Shown here piece by piece: positions 46,079-54,849 of a stretch of DNA of 64,000 nt; the first letter of the stretch is position 1, and each line of letters starts with the position of its first letter. Both the position numbers and the translations under genes were made by a program. Source of the DNA: Thalassoroseus pseudoceratinae (GTDB lineage: Bacteria; Planctomycetota; Planctomycetia; Planctomycetales; Planctomycetaceae); the NCBI RefSeq assembly GCF_011634775.1, contig NZ_JAALXT010000001.1, forward strand, positions 1 through 64,000, in the 5' to 3' direction. The notes beneath the pieces were generated by a model, which saw only the letters and a list, made by a program, of their open reading frames with translations, was not told the DNA's origin and made no database searches.

Positions 46079-48522
46079 TGAGGCACTCGTAGAGATAGTT
46101 TCTCGGCCAAAGAAGAAAATTCAGGTTTCAGCGATGACCCAGACGCAGCGTCACCAGGAAGGCTCCGCTGACGAGTTAAAAATTGAAAGTATCGATTTTG
46201 AACAGACGTCAAATTCACCTCGAACGGTAATCCCCGAGCCAAATCAATCACGGAGTCCAATCGATCAAATGCTTCACCGTCGGTCGGCGAGTTCTCTAAA
46301 AGTTGCATCGCCAAGGCGATTCGGTCTTCAAGCTCCGCCGCCAAACCGAGGCGGTCAAGACGGGTTTGCCAGGTCGAGGCTTTGTCGATGAGTCGCTCAA
46401 TATGCTCAGCTTCCGGTTGCGTTTTCAGGGCCGTTCGGATCTCTGCATTGATGACGATGTCCGCCACCGCACGGAACGCTGCAGGGACCGGAACCGCTTG
46501 TTCGGTCAGAAAATGAATGAGCGGATCAAACGAATGGAACGTATGCCGATTCATTTCCTCAATAGAGCGAAGCGACTGACCGAGAAGCCGATCAAGAATT
46601 CGACGTTGCTCATCCCGAAAAAGATTTCGCAACGAGAATTGATTCTCAGGGAACGCTGATTGAATCAGACGAATGATACGCGGAACATCAGCCCTGGCAA
46701 CGGCCTGTTTCAGTTGGCTTTCCAATTTGCAGTCGGCCTCGGCTTCAGCGAGACGCACACCGCCGACCAAATTCTGTTCACCAATATGGAAGCAGGCGAA
46801 TGTCAGCGTTTGAGAATCGTATGTCAGACGACTGGCAACCTTGAGTCGCCCCCATGATGTTCGCGATCGTCCCGATGATCGTTGATGGTATTCTTCGCGA
46901 TCGACGATGTACGCATCGATTTCGCTCGGATTCTCTTCGGTGATGTCGATCGGGTCCGGGCAATCGCAATCCGGCATTTCCTGAAACATGGAAGCCGCCG
47001 CATGGTGTGCAGCCACCGTTTTCAAGCTAACCCGTGTCGGCACGACTTGTTCTTGGTAGATGCGACCGCCATCGACAAGATCAGGGTCGTTGCTCGGTGC
47101 TTTGGCCAATCGCTGTTGGAAACCGTTGGATGCTTCCGTGTCGCCAAACAAATCCTCGGCAATTTGAATCGCTCGCTCGGCATACTGCATAATCTGTACG
47201 GTCTCGATCCCCGAAATTTCATCGAAGAACCAACCGCAGCTTGTATACATCAATTGGGTATGGCGTTGCAGTTCCATTAATTTGAGAACTTGGCCGGTTT
47301 CATCGTGCGATAACGGACGCGTCGCGTTCTCGGCAATGAATTCCTGAATCGTTTCATCCGACCGATTCAGAATGACGTCGATGTACCGATCTCGCGCGGT
47401 CCAGAGGTCTTTGAGCAAACCTTTTGCAACCTTTTCGCTCTGGCTGATGAACCGATCCCGCACCCAATCCAGTGCATCGCGGAGTGGCTTACGCCACTTC
47501 TGATGTGTTCCGCCGCGACCGGTGTTGCAACCACAGTCCTCCTTCCAACGCCCCACGCCATGAGCACAACTCCACGCCGTGCGTTCGAGGATCTCCACTT
47601 CCGGCAACCGTTCGTGCAATGCCAAATACTGCCCATAGTTCGTTAACTGCACATCGGCCCGGTCTTCGATGTACTGCAACGCATACGCGAGAGCCATATC
47701 ACCGAAGCGATGATGATGCCCGTAGGTTTCGCCGTCGGTGGCAATATGGACGATCTGAGGCCAATCGCGTTCCGTCGAAAATGCACCAAGCAAACGCTGC
47801 GCGAAATCTTCACCGCGTTTCAACACCCCCTCGAACGCAATTCCCTGTGAGATCGGTGCATCATAGAAGAACAACGCAATCTTCTTACCGTTGGGAAGCG
47901 ACTGGACATACGGGGTCGTCGGGTCAATTTTCGCTCCGGTCGCGTCTTCCCAGGAACCGTTCGGTCGCATCCGCACGCGAGATGCTTGATACGGCGAAAG
48001 TATCGTGTAGCGGATCCCATGCTCTGCGAGCAGACTGAGTGTTTCGATATCGACAGCGGTTTCCGCAAGCCACATGCCCTCGGGATCGCGTCCGAATCGC
48101 GAACGGAAATCGGCAATGCCCCAGCGAATCTGCGTGACTTTGTCTCGATAATTCGCCAACGGCATGATGATATGGTTGTAAACCTGCGCAACGGCTGAAC
48201 CGTGCCCATCAAAGCGTTTCCGGCTTTCCTTGTCGGCGTCGAGCAGCGCTTGATAGACATTCGGGCTGCATCGCTCGAGCCAACTCAACAACGTGGGACC
48301 AAAGTTAAAACTGATTCGTGCGTAGTTGTTCGTCAACTGCGAGATGTAGCCGTCGGAATCCAGAATGCGTGAGAAGGCATTCGGCTCGTAGCACTCCGAC
48401 GTGATCCGCTCGTTCCAATCGTGGAACGGGTACGCCGAGTCCTGAACCTCAATCGTCTCCAGCCACGGATTTTCGCGCGGTGGTTGGTAGAAGTGGCCGT
48501 GAATGCAAAGGTATCGCCGCAT
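46075..48522 (-). CDS. GH57 alpha-amylase/glucanotransferase-like protein with DUF3536
   Basis: 815 residues from ATG 48522; an in-frame extension to 48546 is unlikely because GGAA lies just before 48522. N-terminus RYLCIHGHFYQPPRENPWL and later EGMWLAETAVDIETL and IVHIATDGETYGHHH match GH57 glycoside hydrolases; the Glu of WLAETAVD and the Asp of ATDGETYG are the likely nucleophile and acid/base. The second half is DUF3536, helical. Members are usually encoded in glycogen and trehalose clusters and may act on alpha-glucan, but precise activity is unproven. Overlaps treY by 4 bp and lies 63 bp after treZ. Confidence 0.9.
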   Translation of the reverse strand: MRRYLCIHGHFYQPPRENPWLETIEVQDSAYPFHDWNERITSECYEPNAFSRILDSDGYISQLTNNYARISFNFGPTLLSWLERCSPNVYQALLDADKESRKRFDGHGSAVAQVYNHIIMPLANYRDKVTQIRWGIADFRSRFGRDPEGMWLAETAVDIETLSLLAEHGIRYTILSPYQASRVRMRPNGSWEDATGAKIDPTTPYVQSLPNGKKIALFFYDAPISQGIAFEGVLKRGEDFAQRLLGAFSTERDWPQIVHIATDGETYGHHHRFGDMALAYALQYIEDRADVQLTNYGQYLALHERLPEVEILERTAWSCAHGVGRWKEDCGCNTGRGGTHQKWRKPLRDALDWVRDRFISQSEKVAKGLLKDLWTARDRYIDVILNRSDETIQEFIAENATRPLSHDETGQVLKLMELQRHTQLMYTSCGWFFDEISGIETVQIMQYAERAIQIAEDLFGDTEASNGFQQRLAKAPSNDPDLVDGGRIYQEQVVPTRVSLKTVAAHHAAASMFQEMPDCDCPDPIDITEENPSEIDAYIVDREEYHQRSSGRSRTSWGRLKVASRLTYDSQTLTFACFHIGEQNLVGGVRLAEAEADCKLESQLKQAVARADVPRIIRLIQSAFPENQFSLRNLFRDEQRRILDRLLGQSLRSIEEMNRHTFHSFDPLIHFLTEQAVPVPAAFRAVADIVINAEIRTALKTQPEAEHIERLIDKASTWQTRLDRLGLAAELEDRIALAMQLLENSPTDGEAFDRLDSVIDLARGLPFEVNLTSVQNRYFQFLTRQRSLPGDAASGSSLKPEFSSLAEKLSLRVPQ

Positions 48523-48585
48523 AGATTCCGTCTTTAAGCAAGCCAAACCGCGAGTCCAAGTCGCTTGACTGCGGGGGAGATTATT

Positions 48586-50493
48586 CTAACGAACTGGTGC
48601 CGCCGGAGCGATGGCGTCACGATTCCTCGTCAGAGCAATGAATGAGAAGGGCGGCAGTGTTATTGTCGATGATCCACTGGACTCAACGATCTGTGGTAGC
48701 GATTCGGACCGGGGACCGTTCCAACGTTCCTCGGCGGAGTCGAACACCAGCGACCATTCGCCTTCCGGAATCGGGATATTCACGTCCACGGAGTCCGATT
48801 CAAACGAGAAGATCGCCAGCAAATCGTGATAATCGGTCCAAAGATGTTCGAAGATCACACGCTGCGAACCAAGCGAAGAATACGCCATTCGATCGCGGGC
48901 GGGGAACATCAACGCAGGATGGCTCTTTCGCAGTCGGATCAGTGACTTGTAGAAGTCTAGCAAGACCGCATGCTCACCCTGTGATTTCAAGCTGTGGTCA
49001 AGCTTTGAACGGTTGAACGTCTCTTCCGACTGCGGATCCGGCGGTTCTTCGCTCCACTTGAAACTCGCAAATTCAGCTTTCCGGCCCTCGCGAACCGCTT
49101 CCACGAGACCTGGATCACCATGACTGACGAAAAACTGAAACGGTGCCGGCTCACCGTACTCTTCACCCATAAACAACATTGGTGAATACGGGGAAAGGAG
49201 CACGACTCCCGCGAGCAATTTGGCCGCTTCGTAGCTGGTCAATTCCTTTAGCCGCTCGCCGAGCATTCGGTTGCCGACTTGGTCGTGGTTTTGCGAGAAA
49301 ACGGTGAATTGCTCAGGTGACAATCGGTCCGGTGTGTTTCCGTAGCGGCGGCGGCGATGCGGAGCATAAACGCCGTCGTACACAAAACCATTCTGCATCG
49401 ACAGCAGCAAATCCTCGAAACCATCGAAATCAGCGTAGTAGCCGCTGCGTTCGGGGAGCAGGGTCGTATGCAAGCCGTGATGCAGTTCGTCCGACCATTG
49501 CCCATCCAAACCGAAACCACCGACACTCGGCGGACTACACAACCGCTGGTCGTTTAAGCTGCTTTCGGCGATCAAGTGAACTTGCCGATTCTGCCGTTGT
49601 CCTTCCAGATGACAGGCATCGCCAAGTTCTTGCAAGAATGGATACGCCGAGTTATCGAAAATTGCGTGAACCGCATCCAGCCGCAACGCGTCGATGTGAC
49701 ATTCGCCAATCCAATACAATGCACTTTCGATGAAAAACCGCCGGACCTCGTCAGCGTCGTGGTCGTCGAAGTTCAACGCCTCGCCCCAAGGCGTTCCGTA
49801 CTTGCTAGTGAAGTAGTGACCGAACTGCCCGAGGTAATTTCCTTCGGGACCGATGTGGTTGTAGACGACATCGAGAATGACGGCCAACCCACGCTGATGA
49901 CAGGCATCGACGAGTCGTTTCAGTCCGTCGGGACCACCATAAGTGTTCTGAGCCGCCGACGGATGAACGCCGTCGTATCCCCAGTTTCGGCCCCCGGGAA
50001 ACTGATTGATCGGCAACAATTCGACCGCGGTGATCCCGAGATCGACGAGGTCATCCAAGTACGCAATCGCCCCGTCAAACGTTCCCTCGGGGGAAAACGT
50101 CCCGATGTGCAACTCATACGTGATGTATTTCGTTAATGGAATCCCATGCCAATACTGGTCGGTCCACTCGAACTCACGCGACGCAACCGCTGACGGCTGA
50201 TGCACACCGTCGGGCTGCCAACGACTCAGAGGATCCGGCCACGAGTTTTCACCATTGATTCTGTAAAAATACTTTGTACCAACCGCCGCGTTCTCAAGTT
50301 CCGTGACAAAATAGCCACGCGGCTCGGGACGCATCGGAATAAACTCGTCATCCCCATCCTTGACGAGGTGCAGATCAATGGTTTCCGCCTTGGGTGCCCA
50401 AACACGGAATGTGACCCGGCCGTCTGGTTGCTGCAAAGCACCGATCGAAGCCGGATAAGTTGGATGCGCGGGCAGGATGTTAGAGTCGGCCAT
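48586..50493 (-). CDS. treZ: Maltooligosyl trehalose trehalohydrolase
   Basis: 635 residues, GH13 with an N-terminal CBM48-like domain (VTFRVWAPKAETIDLHLV). Releases trehalose from the trehalosyl end made by TreY. Seen: YELHIGTFSPEGTFDGAI, VILDVVYNHIGPEGNYL, catalytic Asp273 in ALRLDAVHAI, Glu310 in HLIAESSLND, and FSQNHDQVGNR; the HDQVGNR form and the AESSLND motif separate TreZ from GlgB. 60 bp after glgB, same strand. Length is normal for the family. Confidence 0.96.
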   Translation of the reverse strand: MADSNILPAHPTYPASIGALQQPDGRVTFRVWAPKAETIDLHLVKDGDDEFIPMRPEPRGYFVTELENAAVGTKYFYRINGENSWPDPLSRWQPDGVHQPSAVASREFEWTDQYWHGIPLTKYITYELHIGTFSPEGTFDGAIAYLDDLVDLGITAVELLPINQFPGGRNWGYDGVHPSAAQNTYGGPDGLKRLVDACHQRGLAVILDVVYNHIGPEGNYLGQFGHYFTSKYGTPWGEALNFDDHDADEVRRFFIESALYWIGECHIDALRLDAVHAIFDNSAYPFLQELGDACHLEGQRQNRQVHLIAESSLNDQRLCSPPSVGGFGLDGQWSDELHHGLHTTLLPERSGYYADFDGFEDLLLSMQNGFVYDGVYAPHRRRRYGNTPDRLSPEQFTVFSQNHDQVGNRMLGERLKELTSYEAAKLLAGVVLLSPYSPMLFMGEEYGEPAPFQFFVSHGDPGLVEAVREGRKAEFASFKWSEEPPDPQSEETFNRSKLDHSLKSQGEHAVLLDFYKSLIRLRKSHPALMFPARDRMAYSSLGSQRVIFEHLWTDYHDLLAIFSFESDSVDVNIPIPEGEWSLVFDSAEERWNGPRSESLPQIVESSGSSTITLPPFSFIALTRNRDAIAPAAPVR

Positions 50494-50553
50494 GCTAGGG
50501 TGAGCTATCTTTTTCGGTCTTGGAGATGGAAGTACGGCGTCGAACGACGTTCG

Positions 50554-52485
50554 TTACGATTCCCATTTCAGGAACACGATCCCCAACGGCGGCAACGTAA
50601 GGTTGATGGAATTCGGTCGGCCGTGGTACGGGATTCTTGCGGATTCAACACCGCCGAGGTTCCCGTGTCCGCTCCCGCCGTGTTCGGTGGCATCGCTATT
50701 GAGAATCTCTTTCCAGAAACCCGGTTTCGGTACGCCAACACGGTAATCGTAACGCGGAACAGGCGTGAAGTTGGCCACGACGATCACTTGATCCTCCGGC
50801 TGACTGCCTTTTCGCAAGAAGCTTAGCACGCTGCTTTGCGAATCGTTCGCGTCGATCCATTCGAATCCTTGTGGCTCGCAATCGAGTTCATGGAGTGCCG
50901 GTTCGCCTCGATAGTATCCGTTGAGCGAACTGACCCACCGCTGAATGCCGGCGTGTTCGGTCTGGGCCAGCAGATCCCATTGTACTTCTCCATCATGCTG
51001 CCATTCGCTCCACTGAGCGACTTCCGCCCCCATGAAGAGTAACTTCTTCCCAGGTTGTGCATACATATAGCCGTACAACAACCGTAGGCTCGCAAACTTC
51101 TGCCAATCGTCGCCCGGCATCTTATTGAGCAGCGATCCCTTTCCATGCACGACTTCATCGTGGGAAAGCGGCAGCACGTAGTTCTCGTTGAAGGCATAAA
51201 CCGTGCGAAACGTGAGTTCGCCATGATGGTACTTACGGTAGATCGGCTCATGGGCCATATACCGCAGGGTGTCGTGCATCCACCCCATATCCCATTTCAT
51301 TCCGAAACCCAAGCCGCCCAAGTGAGCCGGTCGCGACACCATCGGCCATGCGGTGGATTCCTCCGCAATCGTTTGCGTGTCAGGGAACCGCTCGTAAACA
51401 CTTCGGTTCAACTGCCGCATGAAGCTGATCGCGTCCAAGTTCTCACGCCCGCCGAATTCATTGGGAATCCATTCGCCATCTTTCCGGGAGTAATCCAGGT
51501 ACAACATGCTGGCGACGGCATCGACTCGGAGGGCATCAATGTGATACTCCTTGAGCCAGAAAATCGCATTCGACAGCAGGAAGCTCCGTACTTCGTTGCG
51601 ACCAAAATTGAAAATGTAAGACTTCCAATCCGGATGGAATCCCTGACGTGGGTCCGCATGTTCGTAGAGGTGCGTTCCGTCGAAATATCCCAGCCCGTGT
51701 TCGTCATTCGGGAAGTGTGAGGGCACCCAGTCGAGAATCACGCCGATCCCGTTTTGATGCAGCGTGTCGACAAGATATTTGAAATCCTGCGGTGTCCCGT
51801 ACCGGCTGGTCGGTGCGTAGTAACCGGTTCCTTGATAGCCCCACGACCCGAAGAACGGGTGCTCCATGACAGGCATGAACTCAACGTGCGTGAAATTGAG
51901 TTTCTTGCAGTGTTCCGAAAGTTGCTCCGCCATCTCACGATAGCTGAGCGATCGCCAACCGTCCTCGGCAACCCGCTTCCAAGACCCGAGGTGCACCTCA
52001 TAAATCGACATCGGAGCGGTCAGCGAATTTCGTCCTCCGCGGTACTGCAGATACTCATCGTCGTTCCACTCGTACGAGAGGTCCCAAACGATTGACGCAG
52101 TTTTCGGAGCCACCTCGAAGAATGCCCCGAACGGATCGGCTTTATCAACCGAGTAGTTATTGACGCGGGACTCAATGTGATATTTATAAAGCGTTCCGCT
52201 GCCGACGCCGGAGATAAACCCTTCCCAGATACCGGAACTTCCACGGGGACGTAGTTCGTGGCTGGTTTTGTTCCAGTCGTTGAACATCCCCACCACGGAA
52301 ACGGTTTTCGCATCGGGCGCCCAGACGGCAAAGTACACGCCCGCGATACCATCTCGCTCGATCAAATGCGCACCGAGCTTCTCGTCGAGGTCAAGATGCG
52401 TCCCTTCGTTGAACAAGTGGATGTCGTCATCCGAGAGCAACGAAACATCGTAACGCACGGGATTGGCGGTTGTGGATGAACTCAT
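50554..52485 (-). CDS. glgB: 1,4-alpha-glucan branching enzyme
   Basis: 643 residues, GH13_9. CBM48 (YFAVWAPDAKTVSVVGMFNDW), then MSIYEVHLGSWK, FGSWGYQGTGYYAPTSRYG, VILDWVPSHFPNDEHGL, nucleophile Asp322 (ALRVDAVASMLYLDYSR), acid Glu375 (TIAEEST) and LPLSHDEVVHGKGSL. Transfers segments to alpha-1,6 positions; here it branches the linear glucan made by GlgE. Ribosome site AAGGA just upstream; 39 bp after malQ. Lacks the extra N-terminal domain of E. coli GlgB, as in many GlgE-linked branching enzymes. Confidence 0.97.
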   Translation of the reverse strand: MSSSTTANPVRYDVSLLSDDDIHLFNEGTHLDLDEKLGAHLIERDGIAGVYFAVWAPDAKTVSVVGMFNDWNKTSHELRPRGSSGIWEGFISGVGSGTLYKYHIESRVNNYSVDKADPFGAFFEVAPKTASIVWDLSYEWNDDEYLQYRGGRNSLTAPMSIYEVHLGSWKRVAEDGWRSLSYREMAEQLSEHCKKLNFTHVEFMPVMEHPFFGSWGYQGTGYYAPTSRYGTPQDFKYLVDTLHQNGIGVILDWVPSHFPNDEHGLGYFDGTHLYEHADPRQGFHPDWKSYIFNFGRNEVRSFLLSNAIFWLKEYHIDALRVDAVASMLYLDYSRKDGEWIPNEFGGRENLDAISFMRQLNRSVYERFPDTQTIAEESTAWPMVSRPAHLGGLGFGMKWDMGWMHDTLRYMAHEPIYRKYHHGELTFRTVYAFNENYVLPLSHDEVVHGKGSLLNKMPGDDWQKFASLRLLYGYMYAQPGKKLLFMGAEVAQWSEWQHDGEVQWDLLAQTEHAGIQRWVSSLNGYYRGEPALHELDCEPQGFEWIDANDSQSSVLSFLRKGSQPEDQVIVVANFTPVPRYDYRVGVPKPGFWKEILNSDATEHGGSGHGNLGGVESARIPYHGRPNSINLTLPPLGIVFLKWES

Positions 52486-52524
52486 AATTTCCTTCGCCGA
52501 TCATTCCTAAACAGATAATTGATT

Positions 52525-54723
52525 CTAAGGTGTTCGTGAAGCTCTCAGCTTGTCGATTCGCTGTAGCGATTCCACAACAGCGGGGTCGCTGGAGAATTCT
52601 TCGAACGTTCGCTGTGCACGGCGTCGCCAGTTCGGGCGGACATCGCCTGTGGTTCCCGGAACGTTTTGCGGCTGGGTTTCGAGGAACAAATCCTCTTGGT
52701 TAACGATCAGGAACTCCGCCGGACTCGCCGCGAAGAACTCGTGTAATGCCTGGATGACTTCGGCTGCTGACACGTTAGCATCCTCATCCGGCCAGGCCGG
52801 TTCCTGGATCGGCCGTTTGCCTCGCATCCACCGCGTCAGTTGTCGCTTCAAATCACTTCGCTCGCGTTGTTCCCGATCGACTGTTTCCGAGTCGATCAAG
52901 CCAAGATCGTGCCGATCGAGGATGTCCAATCCTTCCCACCAGGCGGCAAATGGTGGCATGTCGTGTGTGTTGATGCAGGTAATGCAACCGGCCGGCACCT
53001 GACCAATCAGGTCGTCTTGATCACTTTGCAATTGATACTGCAAGACGAACATCTGCGCCACACCATGCCGTTCGAGAGCTTCGTTGACTCCCGGTGGAAC
53101 GGTGCCCAAATTTTCCCCGATCACACAGGCTTCGTGCCGATGCGACTCAACGGCCAACACCGCATACCACTCTTCGGGTCGATACCGCACGTACGCCCCA
53201 TCCGATGCCGAAACACCTTCCGGAATCCAATAGAGACGGTGCAAACACATGACGTGATCGATTCGCAACTGCCGAGAGAACTGCATATGATGGTGCAGAT
53301 AATCCCGCACATGCCGATAACAATCTTCGCGAAGTCGTTCAGGATGCTGCGGTGCGAACCCCCAGTTCTGTCCCTTCGTGAACATCATGTCCGGCGGCGC
53401 ACCGATATGAGCACCGTTGGCGTAGACGTGCTGGAATCGCCACACGTCATAACCATCAGGACGGACGCCAAGCGGCAAATCGAGATACAAACCGGTCCCG
53501 GTCGCTTCTGCGGCGACCGAAAGGTGAGCCAACTGTTCGGTGGCCAGAAACTGAGCATATAAGTGGTAGCGGAAGCGTTTCTCGTCGTAATCGGACTCAC
53601 TAAGTTGGCCACTTCGCCGTGGCTCATCCCAGTCCGTCCAAGATGTGCGTGTCGTTTCCTGAGTTGCCCGAAACTGAGCATAGTCATCCAAAAGCGGATG
53701 CGATTCCCGTCGTTGCATCAGTTCCTTGTACCGCTCGCCTTGATCTCGAAAGACCTTATCGGCGAGTAATTCCAGCACCTCGCGTTTGAGAGCCATCAGC
53801 CCGCGATAATCAACGAGCTTTTTCTCACGGATTTCACGCAGACGATCTTGATAGTCTTGTGACTCGACGAGTTCCTGCGCTTCCGGGCAATCTTTGTAGT
53901 CCGGGATTGCGTGAATATCGAGGTAAATCTCGTTCCAAAACAAACGGCTCACGGGCGCGTATGGACTGGGATCACACGGGTCGTCCAAGTAGCTGGAGAG
54001 CAGCGGTAGCGAGCCCGTCATGCCACCACCGAGCCCGCCGGACCATTCCGCCATGCGTTCCAAGTCCGAATAAGCACCGGCTCCCCAAGTGTCCTCAGTG
54101 ACCAGCGAATAGACTGGCAGGAACACGCCCCACACGTGCGACTTCGTTGCATTAACGCGGTCGGTTGGTGCGAAACATTTCAAAGGCGCATAAATGATCT
54201 GCGTCGTCCAGGAATGCCCACCAACCTCCAGCTGCAAATGGTGGTAGCCGAACGGAAGTTCGATATCGAGAACGAACTTGCGGGCGACATAGCCTTCCGG
54301 AAGCGAATCATCGAAGTATGTCGGGTCTTGACTCCAATCGACCGCCATCGGTTCCAGCGTGGAGAGATCGACAGTTTCAAGCAGTGTTTTGTCGAACTCT
54401 GTCGTGATCGTCACCTGACCAGTCATCGTCGCCAACGATTCCGGCAGAGTCAGTCGGGCGGAAAGCGGCTCATTCTCCCAGACGACAGCAACGGTCGGTA
54501 GTCCTTGCTCGGCCAGTTTGCGTCGTTTCTCGTCAAGAAGTTCCACTGCATCCTCGGATGAACTCACGTTCGCACCGAGCGCGTTCAAGACTGCCAGAAG
54601 AGATTTCTCAGAGACGTGCTGGGTCTGCCCACCCACATCCATGTAGGACAATTGCACGCCGAACAGTGCGGCGAGTTGCTCTAAAGCAGGTCGTTGAGTG
54701 AGTGGAGTTGATGAGGTTGACAT
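52525..54723 (-). CDS. malQ: 4-alpha-glucanotransferase (amylomaltase)
   Basis: 732 residues, GH77. An N-terminal beta-rich extension (about 1-190, including VVWENEPLSARLTLPESL) precedes the catalytic barrel, as in long MalQ proteins. Catalytic landmarks: LRIDHVMCLHRLYWIPEG with the nucleophile Asp, VIGENLGTVPPGV with the acid Glu, and CINTHDMPPFAAWW with the stabilising Asp. Shuffles malto-oligosaccharides so that short products of the TreZ/GH57 steps can be reused. The weak ribosome site leaves the start slightly open. 126 bp after the treS fusion. Confidence 0.95.
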   Translation of the reverse strand: MSTSSTPLTQRPALEQLAALFGVQLSYMDVGGQTQHVSEKSLLAVLNALGANVSSSEDAVELLDEKRRKLAEQGLPTVAVVWENEPLSARLTLPESLATMTGQVTITTEFDKTLLETVDLSTLEPMAVDWSQDPTYFDDSLPEGYVARKFVLDIELPFGYHHLQLEVGGHSWTTQIIYAPLKCFAPTDRVNATKSHVWGVFLPVYSLVTEDTWGAGAYSDLERMAEWSGGLGGGMTGSLPLLSSYLDDPCDPSPYAPVSRLFWNEIYLDIHAIPDYKDCPEAQELVESQDYQDRLREIREKKLVDYRGLMALKREVLELLADKVFRDQGERYKELMQRRESHPLLDDYAQFRATQETTRTSWTDWDEPRRSGQLSESDYDEKRFRYHLYAQFLATEQLAHLSVAAEATGTGLYLDLPLGVRPDGYDVWRFQHVYANGAHIGAPPDMMFTKGQNWGFAPQHPERLREDCYRHVRDYLHHHMQFSRQLRIDHVMCLHRLYWIPEGVSASDGAYVRYRPEEWYAVLAVESHRHEACVIGENLGTVPPGVNEALERHGVAQMFVLQYQLQSDQDDLIGQVPAGCITCINTHDMPPFAAWWEGLDILDRHDLGLIDSETVDREQRERSDLKRQLTRWMRGKRPIQEPAWPDEDANVSAAEVIQALHEFFAASPAEFLIVNQEDLFLETQPQNVPGTTGDVRPNWRRRAQRTFEEFSSDPAVVESLQRIDKLRASRTP

Positions 54724-54849
54724 GCAGTGAATCGCAAGAGTGGTTCGAAGAATCCGTTATGAGTTTGGTTCAATTCCGTTTTCAGGCTTGTTCAAAAATA
54801 CCCGAAGTTACCAGGTCGCATCGTTGCCGTTTCCGACTCGCCTAGAACG

